From: Gynuella sp050296195
GTDB taxonomy: Bacteria; Pseudomonadota; Gammaproteobacteria; Pseudomonadales; Natronospirillaceae
Direction: 5' to 3' (one strand)
DNA: 64,000 nucleotides
Assembly (NCBI RefSeq): GCF_050296195.1
Contig: NZ_JBNKRB010000034.1
The notes beneath the pieces are model-generated. The model saw only the letters and a program-made list of their open reading frames with translations, did not search any database and was not told the origin of the DNA. Positions 34,856 through 44,389 of the stretch are shown piece after piece. Position 1 is the first letter of the stretch. Each line of letters begins with the position of its first letter. A program made the position numbers and the translations under genes.

Positions 34856-36727
34856 ATGGATGCAATAAACATCCAAGACCGTTCTGGTGAAAAAAACCTC
34901 GTACTACGAAGAGCGGTTGTTGCTGTTTTTCTGGTATTTCTGATGTGTGCCGCATTGTTGTGGCGGATGTTTTTTTTGCAGGTCGTTGAGCATGATATCT
35001 ATGTGACCAAGTCTACAGCCAATCGTGTTCAGGTACAGCCGATTGCTCCTACTCGTGGTCTCATTTATGACCGCAATGGTCACCTTTTGGCTGAAAACCT
35101 GCCGAGCCATCGTTTGTCGTTGGTGCTTGAGCGAATCGATGATCTCGACGCAACTCTGGCAGAGCTTAGAAAATATGTCTCTATCAGTGATCGTGAAGAG
35201 GAGCGCTTTCGTGAGCGGGCTCAGCGCTATCGTCGTCCCTATGAACCCATTGAGCTGAAAGACAGTCTGACTGAAGATGAAATTGCCCGGATAGCCGTTA
35301 ATAATTATTTTCTCAAGGGGGTGGAGGTCGATGCCAATCTTATTCGGCGTTATCCCTATGGTTCTACGTTTTCTCATGTATTGGGTTATGTCGGTAAGAT
35401 CAATGAGGCTGAATTAAAAGCTCTGGATCCAGGGTTATATGCGGGGACCAACCAGATTGGCAAGGTTGGGGTCGAAAAAACCTATGAGCTGGACCTTCTC
35501 GGTACACCGGGTTATCGAACCGTAGAGATCAATGCCCGGGGCAGAATCCTGCGTACCCTGGATAAAGTGGCGCCAGTCCCCGGCGCTGATCTCAAACTAT
35601 ATCTGGACCTGGGGCTGCAGCAAAAAGCAGAACAGTTACTAGAAGGGCAGCGCGGGGCTATCGTTGCTATGGATCCCAAGACCGGCGGTATTTTGGCCAT
35701 GGCATCTTCTCCGAGTTTTGATCCGAATCTGTTTGTTACCGGCATCAGTTCTGAGGTTTATTCAAAACTTCGTAATTCCCGTGACGTACCGTTTCTCAAT
35801 CGTACCACCCGTGGTTTGTATCCACCGGCGTCCACCATCAAGCCGTTTCTTGGGTTGGGAGCATTGAAATATAACGTGGTGACCTGGAATACCAAGATAT
35901 GGAATCCAGGTTACTGGGATTTGCCAACGGATCTGGCTTCTGGGCGTACCCGCTGGCGTGACTGGACCTGGCGCTACGGCAAAAAGCCGGAATGGATTGA
36001 TCTGAATAAGGCTATTGTGCAGTCGGTGGATACCTACTTTTATGAAGTGGCTTACAACATGAAGCTGGAGGCGATGCATGACACGCTGGCTTCATTTGGT
36101 TTTGGCGCGGATACCACTCTTGATGTGTATAACGTTGCTGGTGGGATCAATCCGACCCGGAAATGGAAAAAAGAACGTCAGGGTTTTTCCTGGTTTGCCG
36201 GTGACTCTGTCAATATGGGGATTGGGCAAGGGTATCTGCTTGCATCTCCACTTCAAGTGACAGCGGCTTTGACTGCTATTGTTAATGATGGCCAGTGGAA
36301 AACCCCTCGGTTGGAAATGTCCTCCAGTCGGGATTTGCAATCTGTCGACGCAGCTGTTGTTCCACCACCTCTGGATTTGCCAAAAGAAGATTTCGAGAAG
36401 ATGAAAAAGGCTCTCGAGGAAGTCATGCATGGCCGGACAGGTACTGGCCGTAGTACCGGCTGGAATGCACCTTTCAAAATGGCCGGTAAAACCGGTACTG
36501 CGCAGGTATATACATATGCCGAAGACGAACTCTATGATTCAGATGAGGTGCGCGAGCGTCTGCGGGATCATGCATGGTTTACAGGTTTTGCACCGTTTGA
36601 GGATCCACAGATTGTAGTCACAGTACTGGTCGAGAACGGTGAGCACAGTAGTGCGATGGCAAGAATGGCCAGAGCAATGTTTGAATATTGGTTGTTACCT
36701 TCAACCCAAGCCGCTGCGAAGGAATAA
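34856..36727 (+). CDS. mrdA: PBP2, peptidoglycan transpeptidase of the elongasome
   Basis: Class B penicillin-binding protein for sidewall growth, acting with RodA and MreB. The 623 residues have an N-terminal membrane anchor (about 20-40), the pedestal domain with NRVQVQPIAPTRGLIYDRNG split at its start, and the transpeptidase domain with SxxK as STIK at Ser326, an SVD-type second motif (QSVDTYFYE) and KTGTAQ at Lys545. Immediately upstream of rodA, as in almost all gammaproteobacteria. Confidence 0.97.
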   Translation: MDAINIQDRSGEKNLVLRRAVVAVFLVFLMCAALLWRMFFLQVVEHDIYVTKSTANRVQVQPIAPTRGLIYDRNGHLLAENLPSHRLSLVLERIDDLDATLAELRKYVSISDREEERFRERAQRYRRPYEPIELKDSLTEDEIARIAVNNYFLKGVEVDANLIRRYPYGSTFSHVLGYVGKINEAELKALDPGLYAGTNQIGKVGVEKTYELDLLGTPGYRTVEINARGRILRTLDKVAPVPGADLKLYLDLGLQQKAEQLLEGQRGAIVAMDPKTGGILAMASSPSFDPNLFVTGISSEVYSKLRNSRDVPFLNRTTRGLYPPASTIKPFLGLGALKYNVVTWNTKIWNPGYWDLPTDLASGRTRWRDWTWRYGKKPEWIDLNKAIVQSVDTYFYEVAYNMKLEAMHDTLASFGFGADTTLDVYNVAGGINPTRKWKKERQGFSWFAGDSVNMGIGQGYLLASPLQVTAALTAIVNDGQWKTPRLEMSSSRDLQSVDAAVVPPPLDLPKEDFEKMKKALEEVMHGRTGTGRSTGWNAPFKMAGKTGTAQVYTYAEDELYDSDEVRERLRDHAWFTGFAPFEDPQIVVTVLVENGEHSSAMARMARAMFEYWLLPSTQAAAKE

Positions 36728-36734
36728 AAATATT

Positions 36735-37868
36735 ATGGCTTTCCAGGAATATGTCCGTTCACTGCCAGAGCTTGATTTGCGCGGCGGACCATCCTTGTCT
36801 TATCGATTGCATATAGACGTACCGTTGCTATTGATGTTGTTAATGGTCTGTCTGGGTGGGCTGGTGGTGCTGTACTCTGCTTCTGGCGGCAGTGCTGTGA
36901 TGGTTGAAAAACAGGCTATGAGATTTGGGCTGGCGTATATCATTATGATTGTCATTGCCCAGATGGATCCCAGAGTCTATGCCCGCTGGGGATTGGGCGT
37001 ATATGTTGTGGGGAATGCGCTGCTGGTGGCTGTTTTGGTGATGGGCAAGTCCGGTAAGGGGGCTCAGCGTTGGCTGGACTTACCAGGTTTGCCGGCATTT
37101 CAGCCGTCAGAAATAATGAAGCTGGCAGTTCCTATTGTGTTGGCTTGGTACTTAAGCCGAAACCCGTTACCGCCGAAGCTCAAACATTTATTTTTGGGCG
37201 GAGTGGGGTTACTCATACCTACGGCATTGATCGTTCAACAACCCGATCTTGGTACATCATTGCTGATTATGATCTCCGGGATATTTGTTATATACCTTTC
37301 CGGGATTAGCTGGAAGTTGATTGCCAGCTTTGTTTCCATGGCACTGGCTATGGGACCGGTGATGTGGTTTTTCGTCATGCGGGAATATCAGAAGCAGCGC
37401 GTACTGACTTTTTTAAATCCAGAGTCTGATCCTTTGGGAGCTGGCTGGAATATTATTCAATCCAAGACGGCTATTGGTTCCGGAGGGATAGAAGGTAAAG
37501 GGTTCATGTTGGGTACTCAGTCGCAGCTGGATTTTTTACCCGAAAGCCATACCGACTTCATTATCGCAGTATTGGGTGAAGAGTTTGGTTATATCGGAGT
37601 GATGCTGCTGACCACTCTGTATCTGGCAATCACTATCCGTGGCATGATTATTACAGTCAGGGCCAGAGACAGCTTTGGGCGTCTATTGGCCGGGAGTATT
37701 ACGCTGACATTTTTTATCTATGTATTTGTGAATATCGGAATGGTCAGTGGTATTTTGCCAGTTGTTGGTGTGCCATTACCGTTGATCAGCTATGGAGGGA
37801 CCTCTATTGTGACCTTGATGACCGGGTTTGGCATTCTTATGTCCATTAGTACTCATCAAAAACTATAA
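36735..37868 (+). CDS. rodA: RodA, SEDS peptidoglycan glycosyltransferase
   Basis: Polytopic lipid II polymerase that works with PBP2. The open frame begins within mrdA, but the ATG at 36735, seven bases after the mrdA stop, gives MAFQEYVRSLPEL and the usual 377 residues. SEDS motifs: KGAQRWLDLPGLPAFQPSE, the catalytic-Asp loop LNPESDPLGAGWNIIQSKTAIGSG split in two segments, LPESHTDFI, and GVPLPLISYGGTS near the C-terminus. About ten membrane spans. Confidence 0.97.
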   Translation: MAFQEYVRSLPELDLRGGPSLSYRLHIDVPLLLMLLMVCLGGLVVLYSASGGSAVMVEKQAMRFGLAYIIMIVIAQMDPRVYARWGLGVYVVGNALLVAVLVMGKSGKGAQRWLDLPGLPAFQPSEIMKLAVPIVLAWYLSRNPLPPKLKHLFLGGVGLLIPTALIVQQPDLGTSLLIMISGIFVIYLSGISWKLIASFVSMALAMGPVMWFFVMREYQKQRVLTFLNPESDPLGAGWNIIQSKTAIGSGGIEGKGFMLGTQSQLDFLPESHTDFIIAVLGEEFGYIGVMLLTTLYLAITIRGMIITVRARDSFGRLLAGSITLTFFIYVFVNIGMVSGILPVVGVPLPLISYGGTSIVTLMTGFGILMSISTHQKL

Positions 37869-37878
37869 AAAATAATTC

Positions 37879-38868
37879 ATGACTAAAATCCTGTATCTAT
37901 TGTGTTGGTGTTGTCTGTCATTTTTGTCTGCTCAAACTTTGGCTGAGTCATTTGCCGATAATCCAGCTGTTAAGACTTTTATGGCTAAATTGGTGGCTGA
38001 GGATAATTTCAGTCAGCAGCAGCTGGATGAGTGGTTTGGCCAGGCACGTTATCAGGACAGTATTATCGAAGCCTTTAATCGTCCCAAGGAAGCAACTTCC
38101 AGTTATAAAAGCTATAAGCCAATGTTTGTGTCTGCTGAGACTATGACGCGTGGAAAAGTGTTTGCAGAAAAATATCGGGTGGCACTGACCAGGGCTGAAT
38201 ATGTTTATGGTGTCCCGGCGGAGGTGATCCTGGCTGTGATTGCAATAGAGTCTCGGTTTGGTCGTACCATGGGTGGTTATAGAGTGTTTGATGCTTTGGC
38301 AACAACCGGATTTTACTATCCGCGCAGAGCAAGTTACTTTCAGCGAGAATTGCGAGAGTTTTTACTGATCAGTCGGGACCAAAAAATAGATCCGTTTTCG
38401 GTCAAAGGTTCTTATGCCGGTGCTATGGGATACCCGCAATTTATGCCCTCAAGTTTCAGAGCTTATGCGGTCGATTTTGATTTTGACGATCACATTGATA
38501 TCTGGAATAACCCGGTGGATGCGATTGGCAGCATAGCTAATTACTTCAAGGTGCATGGATGGACCAAGGATGCGCTGGTGGCAGTTAAGGCCAGTGTCAG
38601 TGGAGATCAATATGAATCCTTGATTCCTGATTCCATGAAACTCGGACCGACAGTTGAAAATGCCATGAACAGTGGTTGGAAACTGGAGCAGGATATTCCT
38701 GATAAACAACAACAAACCATTCCCTTTAAAGTAGAGACAGAGGCTGGTATGGAATATTGGCTGGGGTTGAAGAATTTTTATGTCATTACCCGTTATAACC
38801 ATAGCCGGTTGTACGCTTTGACGGTACATCATCTCGGGCTTGAATTTCAGTCACTTTTTGGGCAATGA
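37879..38868 (+). CDS. mltB: MltB, membrane-associated lytic transglycosylase B
   Basis: Cleaves the glycan strand to 1,6-anhydroMurNAc. The signal peptide ends near SAQTLAES and has no lipobox Cys at the expected place (the early cysteines are inside LCWCCLS), so it may be soluble or a lipoprotein with an unusual site. The catalytic Glu is in AVIAIESRFGR (about Glu124), followed by the SYAGAMGYPQFMPSS motif. The length is 329. rlpA and dacA, which usually follow, are replaced by tadA. Confidence 0.93.
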   Translation: MTKILYLLCWCCLSFLSAQTLAESFADNPAVKTFMAKLVAEDNFSQQQLDEWFGQARYQDSIIEAFNRPKEATSSYKSYKPMFVSAETMTRGKVFAEKYRVALTRAEYVYGVPAEVILAVIAIESRFGRTMGGYRVFDALATTGFYYPRRASYFQRELREFLLISRDQKIDPFSVKGSYAGAMGYPQFMPSSFRAYAVDFDFDDHIDIWNNPVDAIGSIANYFKVHGWTKDALVAVKASVSGDQYESLIPDSMKLGPTVENAMNSGWKLEQDIPDKQQQTIPFKVETEAGMEYWLGLKNFYVITRYNHSRLYALTVHHLGLEFQSLFGQ

Positions 38869-38883
38869 GAAGGAGATCGAGGG

Positions 38884-39363
38884 GTGGATAGTTCCGAACA
38901 TGAGTACTGGATGGCGCTGGCATTGGAACAGGCGGAAAAAGCCAGGGCAATAGATGAAGTCCCTGTCGGAGCAATTGTAGTTCGGGATGGAGAGGTGATC
39001 GGGGAGGGGTACAATCAACCCATCAGCATTAATGACCCTTCTGCCCATGCAGAAATCATGGCGCTCAGAAACGCTGCGCAAAGGGTCAATAATTATCGCT
39101 TACCGGGCAGTACTCTGTATGTCACGCTGGAGCCTTGTACCATGTGTTTCGGGGCAATGATCCATGCGCGGGTTGAGTCATTAGTATTTGGTGCGTGTGA
39201 GCCGAAAGCCGGGGTTGTATGCAGTGCTGACCAAATTGTTAAAAAAGATTATTTCAATCACCGCATAAAAGTAGTAAAAGGCATTCTCGAATCTCGTTGC
39301 GGTGGGATGCTGTCAGATTTCTTCAAAGCCCGTCGGGCGCAAATCAAGAAAGCCAATCCGTAG
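38884..39363 (+). CDS. tadA: TadA, tRNA(Arg) adenosine-34 deaminase
   Basis: Converts A34 to inosine in tRNA-Arg(ACG). The GTG start at 38884 follows an AAGGAG site. The zinc and proton-shuttle motif HAEIMAL begins at His55, and PCTMCFGA carries Cys85 and Cys88. The length is 159. Fifteen bases after mltB, possibly in the same transcript. Confidence 0.96.
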   Translation: MDSSEHEYWMALALEQAEKARAIDEVPVGAIVVRDGEVIGEGYNQPISINDPSAHAEIMALRNAAQRVNNYRLPGSTLYVTLEPCTMCFGAMIHARVESLVFGACEPKAGVVCSADQIVKKDYFNHRIKVVKGILESRCGGMLSDFFKARRAQIKKANP

Positions 39364-39442
39364 TCCTGGAATAATCATGCCGTCACATGTCTGACACGAT
39401 GATGTGTAAGCTGATTCTGCATTTCATTTAAGGGTGTTTCCT

Positions 39443-40636
39443 TTGCCTTATATACGTTTGTCTGTACTGTATTTTGCCTACTATGCAATTTTTGGTGTCC
39501 TGATTCCGTATCTGGGACGATATCTCAATCACTACGGCTATAATTTTCAGCAGATTGGCATCGCAATGGCCTGCCTGACCGGCATTAATATGCTTGCTCC
39601 TTTTGTATTGGCTCGTATCAGTGATGTTTTGGGGGTCCGTTTACCTCTGGCACGTGCAGCAGCTTTGTTAATGATACTGGCGGCATGGTTGTTTGAGCCT
39701 CAGATTGGTTTTGGTCGTGTTATTCTTTCGGTGCTTTTGATCGGTTCTGGTCTCAGTATGGTGCTACCGCAGCTGGAAGCAGTGACGCTTGATTATCTGG
39801 GTGAAAATAAACACCGCTATGGTTTTATTCGTTCCTGGGGAGCTGTCGGTTTTACGTCCATCGTTTGGACGGTTGGGCCGATCATGGACGAATATGGTAT
39901 CCAGTGGTATCGCTATCTGTTAATGGCCACTGTCGTTGCACTATTTGCGTTTATGTTTCTGCTAAAAGATCCGGAATATCATTCTTATGGTGAAACCGGA
40001 GTTGATATCAAAGGCAATGGCCTGGAACATTTCAAAGAAATGTTTGTCGTCGTTCTGTTTGTTGTTTATCTGATTAACCAGACTGCTCTCGCGCCTTATA
40101 ACAGCTTTGCTGATTTATATTGGCAAAGCTGGGGACACAGCTCCAGTAGTATTGGAGTATTGTTGGCAGTTGCTCCGATTGCAGAAACTGCGTTGACTTT
40201 TTTGATTCCTATTGTGTTGTTCCGATTCGGTTACTTTAAGATTCTCTGTCTGGCTTTGTTGCTGAGCGTTATTCGTTGGTTTGTGATGGCGAGTGTGCCG
40301 GGCAACTTTGCCGCAATGGCAGCTGTTCAACTGATTCATGCATTTAGTTTTGGGGCCATGCATGTGACCGCCATGTTTTTGATTGGGCAGGTCTTTTATC
40401 GTCACCAGCGCGGGATGGGGCAGAGCCTTTATGTTTGTCTGGTCAGTGGTCTTGGTCTGGTGTTGGGGAATGTTTATGGTGGGCATTTTTGGAATGGTGG
40501 AGAAGGCGCCCGCTTTGTATTCTTCAGTTCCAGTGCAATGTGTCTGATTGCACTGGTTCTGGCTGTACTTTACATGCGTCCACAGAAACTGTTGGCTTTA
40601 TCCGCTGCTCGCACCAGTCAAAATACGGCTGTATAG
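39443..40636 (+). CDS. MFS transporter, HcaT/3-phenylpropionate type
   Basis: Twelve-span major facilitator of the MFS_1-like (HcaT/LacY-related) group, about 397 residues. The N-terminus PYIRLSVLYFAYYAIFGV and the SWGAVGFTSIVW segment fit the HcaT-like family. I prefer the TTG at 39443, eight bases after AAGGG; the GTG at 39434 sits inside that site. The substrate is unknown. Its last 39 bases overlap the 3' end of the convergent glgA gene. Confidence 0.85.
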   Translation: MPYIRLSVLYFAYYAIFGVLIPYLGRYLNHYGYNFQQIGIAMACLTGINMLAPFVLARISDVLGVRLPLARAAALLMILAAWLFEPQIGFGRVILSVLLIGSGLSMVLPQLEAVTLDYLGENKHRYGFIRSWGAVGFTSIVWTVGPIMDEYGIQWYRYLLMATVVALFAFMFLLKDPEYHSYGETGVDIKGNGLEHFKEMFVVVLFVVYLINQTALAPYNSFADLYWQSWGHSSSSIGVLLAVAPIAETALTFLIPIVLFRFGYFKILCLALLLSVIRWFVMASVPGNFAAMAAVQLIHAFSFGAMHVTAMFLIGQVFYRHQRGMGQSLYVCLVSGLGLVLGNVYGGHFWNGGEGARFVFFSSSAMCLIALVLAVLYMRPQKLLALSAARTSQNTAV

Positions 40637-42073
40637 ATCAAGATATTGCTGCGCCGGGCTATCCCAGGAGAAGTCCTGTTCCATGGCCCGATGCTGCATT
40701 TGGTTGTAGATATCCCGGTGATGTTGCCAAATGCCGAGAGCTTTGAGAATGATCTGCTTGCAGGCTTCGGCAGACGGTTCGACAAAACTGAAACCAGTGG
40801 CAATGGAAAGGTTGTTGTGGTGATCATCAAGGCCGACCACGGTATCTTGTAAACCTCCAGTCGCTCTGACAATAGGCAGGGTTCCATATTTAAGGCTGTA
40901 GATCTGGTTGAGCCCGCATGGTTCGAATGCGGAGGGCATCAGGAAAAAATCTGCGCCAGCCTCAATCTGATGGGATAATGGCTCATTGTAACCATGCGTA
41001 AAATGGACTCGGTCAGGAAAATCTGCCGCCAGCTGACTCAGCCAGTCGGAAAAATCTTTATTTCCCGATCCCAATGCCACAATCTGAAAATAGTGGTCGT
41101 GATGATTTAGCAATTCCTGCAGTGCGGGGAGTAGAAACTGAAATCCTTTCTGATCTGTCAGGCGGCTGACAATGCCCAATACCGGAATATCTGGGTTGAC
41201 CTGCAGTCCGCTCTGCTGCTGCAGATCCTGTTTGCATTGATGTTTTCCGCTGATATCGGAAGCTGAAAACGTCGCACTGATATGTGCATCAACCTCAGGA
41301 TTCCAGCTGTTGTAGTCGCAACCATTTAAAATACCGTAGAACGAATCCCGCCGGCGACCATAGTACATCCATAAGCCATGGCTGCCTTCAGGACTCAGCA
41401 ACTCGTTGCGATATCCAGGGCTGACAGCACAGACGGCATCAGCCATTACAATCCCACCTTTCAAAAGATTTATTTTGCCGTGATCTTCAAACACTTCCGA
41501 AGTGAAAAAACCGGGGTGCATACCTATTTCGTAACGTTGCTCGCCAGGGGTATGCCCCTGGAACAGCCCATTGTGAATGCTTAAAAGTGTGCGGGTATGA
41601 GTAAAGCCTGGATGACGGTGCAAGTGTTCCTTGAGGTAAAGCGGTGTCAGAGCCGTCTGCCAGTCGTTGCAGTGAATAATATCTGGATACCAGTTCAACA
41701 CGTCGCAGATATCGAGTGCTGCCTTACAGAGCAGAGCAAAGCGGATGGCATTGTCGCCGAAGTCCCCCTGCTCATCAAAATAAAGACCTTCGCGGTCAAA
41801 AAAGTGATTATGTTCAACTAAATAAACGGTGACTCCAGAGACTTCAGTTTCCCGGATAGCAGAAAAGTAACTGTTGAAGTGATTCAACCGGGTCTCAAGC
41901 TGAGGGATGCGAACCGGAAAATTTTTGGCAAGCAATGGACGATAACATGGGATGACGACTCTGACATCGGTGCCTTTTTTGACCAACTGTTCCGGCAGCG
42001 CGCGGGCAACATCTGCCAGCCCGCCGGTTTTTACCAGTCCATCCATTTCAGAGGCCAAAAATAATACTCTCAT
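40598..42073 (-). CDS. glgA: GlgA, glycogen synthase (ADP-glucose)
   Basis: GT5 enzyme that extends alpha-1,4-glucan from ADP-glucose. The 491 residues show the N-terminal donor motif KTGGLADVARALP (Lys15), HCNDWQTALTPLY, and the C-terminal LMPSAFEPCGLNQIYSLKYG split by the retaining GT-B glutamate, followed by TGGLQDTV. It lies downstream of glgC on the same strand with a 138-base gap, forming a glgCA unit. No branching enzyme or phosphorylase is in the window. Confidence 0.96.
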   Translation of the reverse strand: MRVLFLASEMDGLVKTGGLADVARALPEQLVKKGTDVRVVIPCYRPLLAKNFPVRIPQLETRLNHFNSYFSAIRETEVSGVTVYLVEHNHFFDREGLYFDEQGDFGDNAIRFALLCKAALDICDVLNWYPDIIHCNDWQTALTPLYLKEHLHRHPGFTHTRTLLSIHNGLFQGHTPGEQRYEIGMHPGFFTSEVFEDHGKINLLKGGIVMADAVCAVSPGYRNELLSPEGSHGLWMYYGRRRDSFYGILNGCDYNSWNPEVDAHISATFSASDISGKHQCKQDLQQQSGLQVNPDIPVLGIVSRLTDQKGFQFLLPALQELLNHHDHYFQIVALGSGNKDFSDWLSQLAADFPDRVHFTHGYNEPLSHQIEAGADFFLMPSAFEPCGLNQIYSLKYGTLPIVRATGGLQDTVVGLDDHHNNLSIATGFSFVEPSAEACKQIILKALGIWQHHRDIYNQMQHRAMEQDFSWDSPAQQYLDLYSRILTGASSG

Positions 42074-42165
42074 TTATAACTCCTCTATGGGAAACGTTTA
42101 GTGCGGATACTGAAAATGTGGTTCAACTAATGATGATCATTTTGACACAGGCTTGAATCAGGGGA

Positions 42166-42191
42166 CAGATCCCGAAAATGATCGGGATCTG
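42166..42191. other. Stem-loop in the glgC-glgA gap
   Basis: CAGATCCCG (42166-42174) and CGGGATCTG (42183-42191) form a perfect 9-bp stem with an 8-base loop. It lies between glgC (upstream on the minus strand) and glgA. No T-run follows on the minus strand, so partial attenuation or RNA protection is more likely than full termination. Confidence 0.45.
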
Positions 42192-42211
42192 ATATGGGCA
42201 GGATGTATTGC

Positions 42212-43441
42212 TTAAAAGCCGATTTTAGCGCCTTTGGGGATGACCACGACCCCTTCCGCAGATACATGGAAGCGTTCACGATCATGTACCGGGTCTTCAC
42301 CAATAACTGTACCGGGAGCTAAGCTGACATTTTTGTCTAGAATTGCTCGTCGGATACGACAACCGCGGCCAATATCGCAGTTGCCCATGATGACGGAACT
42401 GTCGACATAGGAATGACTGTGAATATGGTTGTTAAACCCCAGTACCGAGTTGTAGACAATTGAACCGGAGATAATACATCCTGATGCGACCATTGAACGA
42501 ATGGCTTGCCCGGTACGATTTTTTTCGTCGTGGACAAACTTGGCGGGTGGAAGCGGGGGATGATAGCTACGTAGGGGCCAGTGTTTGTTGTAAAGATCGA
42601 TCGGTGGAATGACCGAAATCAGATCCATATTGGCTTCATACAAACTGTCTATGGTGCCCACATCTCGCCAGTATCCTCGGGAGTTTTCCGGTTCACCGCG
42701 AATTTCGTTGATGGAAAAATCGTAGACATAGACGTCTCCACTCCTGAAGAGCTGGGGGATAATGCTATGACCAAAATCATGCAGCGACTCCATGTCTTCA
42801 GCATCTTCCTTTAATGTCTGGACCAGCGTCTTGGCATCAAAGATATAGTTGCCCATTGAGGCCAGTGCATATCCGGGGCGACCTGGTATGGTTTTGGGGT
42901 TTTCTTTTGGCTTTTCCTCAAAGCCAATCATCTTGCCATCTTCATCAACTTCAATGATCCCAAACTGATCAGCCTGGCTAATCGGGACCGGGATGGCTGC
43001 AACCGTTAGAAGGGCGCCATGATCATGGTGAAAATTGATCATCTGGCGAATATCCATTTTATAGATGTGATCCCCACCAAACACGCAGACTACTTCGGGG
43101 TCCATGCCTTCAACCAGATTGACATTCTGATAAATGGCATCAGCGGTGCCCTGGTACCAGTGCTTGCCTGTTTGCATTTGAGCAGGAATTGGATCAATGA
43201 ACCGGCTGGTCAGGCCAGTTACCCGCCACGAGCGGCTGAGGTGTTTGAGTAGTGAATGGGACTTAAATTGGGTCAGTACAAAGATTTGAAGTAAATCTGA
43301 ATTAACAAAATTGTTAAGAACAAAATCGATGATTCGGTAATTACCGCCAAATGGTACTGCTGGCTTGGCTCGCACAGAAGTCAACGGTGCCAATCGTGTG
43401 CCTTCCCCACCTGCAAGAATCATTGAAAGAATGCCTGACAT
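42212..43441 (-). CDS. glgC: GlgC, glucose-1-phosphate adenylyltransferase
   Basis: Makes ADP-glucose, the committed and usually allosteric step of bacterial glycogen synthesis. The 409 residues include LAGGEGTRLAPLT at the N-terminus, PAVPFGGNYRIIDF, VFGGDHIYKMD and FEEKP, followed by a left-handed beta-helix domain (hexapeptide-like CIISGS, SVIMGNCDIGRGCRI). The C-terminal IPKGAKIGF ending fits the group related to the Agrobacterium-type enzyme. First gene of the glgCA pair. Confidence 0.96.
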   Translation of the reverse strand: MSGILSMILAGGEGTRLAPLTSVRAKPAVPFGGNYRIIDFVLNNFVNSDLLQIFVLTQFKSHSLLKHLSRSWRVTGLTSRFIDPIPAQMQTGKHWYQGTADAIYQNVNLVEGMDPEVVCVFGGDHIYKMDIRQMINFHHDHGALLTVAAIPVPISQADQFGIIEVDEDGKMIGFEEKPKENPKTIPGRPGYALASMGNYIFDAKTLVQTLKEDAEDMESLHDFGHSIIPQLFRSGDVYVYDFSINEIRGEPENSRGYWRDVGTIDSLYEANMDLISVIPPIDLYNKHWPLRSYHPPLPPAKFVHDEKNRTGQAIRSMVASGCIISGSIVYNSVLGFNNHIHSHSYVDSSVIMGNCDIGRGCRIRRAILDKNVSLAPGTVIGEDPVHDRERFHVSAEGVVVIPKGAKIGF

Positions 43442-43533
43442 GCTTTCACCCCTTATTGATAGGTTTTGGTTTTATTGTTATTAAAATTGCTTTTCTTTCA
43501 TGACTGTCCACACCATTATTACAATTGCTTTGA

Positions 43534-43680
43534 TTAACTCTGGTTCCGGAAAGCCGCTTTGTCATTCATGCCAAAGAAAACATCTGAATATTCCGGCTGC
43601 TGTCTCTTATGTTCAATAAATACTAACAACCCTATTACCATTGAGATTAATGCCAAGAAAATCAATAGTTTTGTCTTCAT
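43534..43680 (-). CDS. 48-residue single-span membrane protein
   Basis: A small minus-strand frame starting at the ATG 43680. The product opens with MKTKLLIFLALISMVIG and VFIEHKR, a clear N-terminal membrane span with a positive-outside-the-span border, then a short polar tail ending KAAFRNQS. No strong ribosome-binding site is seen, so the call rests on the regular membrane-anchor layout. It lies upstream of glgC on the same strand (93 bases between). No family recognised. Confidence 0.45.
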   Translation of the reverse strand: MKTKLLIFLALISMVIGLLVFIEHKRQQPEYSDVFFGMNDKAAFRNQS

Positions 43681-43882
43681 TCGTTGATTTAAACCCGTTC
43701 TTTCATCTATTGGGGGTAGATTAACGGCTGCTTTTCGGCCTGTCTAATAGAAACCTGAAACCAATCTCTGTGTTTACGTTCAAAGTTTTTGTCCATGCTA
43801 CGATAGGACGATTAGATCTATTTCCGCAACACATCTGTTATGATTTGTGACCATTCAATGTGAGTGTATGGAGAGTTAGTCA

Positions 43883-44341
43883 ATGTTCAATCATTTGTGT
43901 GTAGGTGCTGTGGGCCTTATGCTGCTATCTATGGGGGCTGTGGCCGAGAAGAAGCCCATTACCATTGCAAGTGGCACACAGTTCGAAGTATCTGTTGTGG
44001 TTGATACCGAGGTAAATCCGGACCAGCAGACAGAAGTGGTCCTCGACCCAAAGGCTGTTGATAGTGGAAAATTGAGTGAGCCTCTTCCCAGTTATTGTCT
44101 GTTAAATACCACTTCAATAGTAAATGATAAACATTTGGCTTTGCAGGCGGGAAAAATGGTTTGCGTGACAGATGATAAAAGAATTTTGGAGGCGCAATTG
44201 TCGGGCACTGTCGATACCGGCCTTAATTGTGATAGCTGTACTGATTTAAAATTGTCTGCTGGTGAAACTTTTACTTTGCAAATCGATAGCGAAGCGACTT
44301 TGAATCTGCAGGTCAGAGCAGACGGTATGGCGCAAGAGTAA
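43883..44341 (+). CDS. Small exported Cys-containing protein, unknown function
   Basis: A 152-residue protein with a GGAGAG ribosome-binding site and a signal peptide (first ~21 residues, ending GAVA before EKKP). The mature domain is beta-rich and has four cysteines (SYCLLN, MVCVTD and NCDSC), enough for two disulfides. No known domain is recognised. It ends before a strong hairpin shared with argF. Confidence 0.6.
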   Translation: MFNHLCVGAVGLMLLSMGAVAEKKPITIASGTQFEVSVVVDTEVNPDQQTEVVLDPKAVDSGKLSEPLPSYCLLNTTSIVNDKHLALQAGKMVCVTDDKRILEAQLSGTVDTGLNCDSCTDLKLSAGETFTLQIDSEATLNLQVRADGMAQE

Positions 44342-44352
44342 TTGGGTTTTGT

Positions 44353-44377
44353 GCAGCATCACAATTTGTGATGCTGC
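44353..44377. terminator. Stem-loop between the exported protein gene and argF
   Basis: A perfect 11-bp stem GCAGCATCACA / TGTGATGCTGC with a three-base loop between two convergent genes. T-runs on either side are short, so its strength as a terminator is moderate. Confidence 0.6.
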
Positions 44378-44389
44378 AATTCAAGGGCT

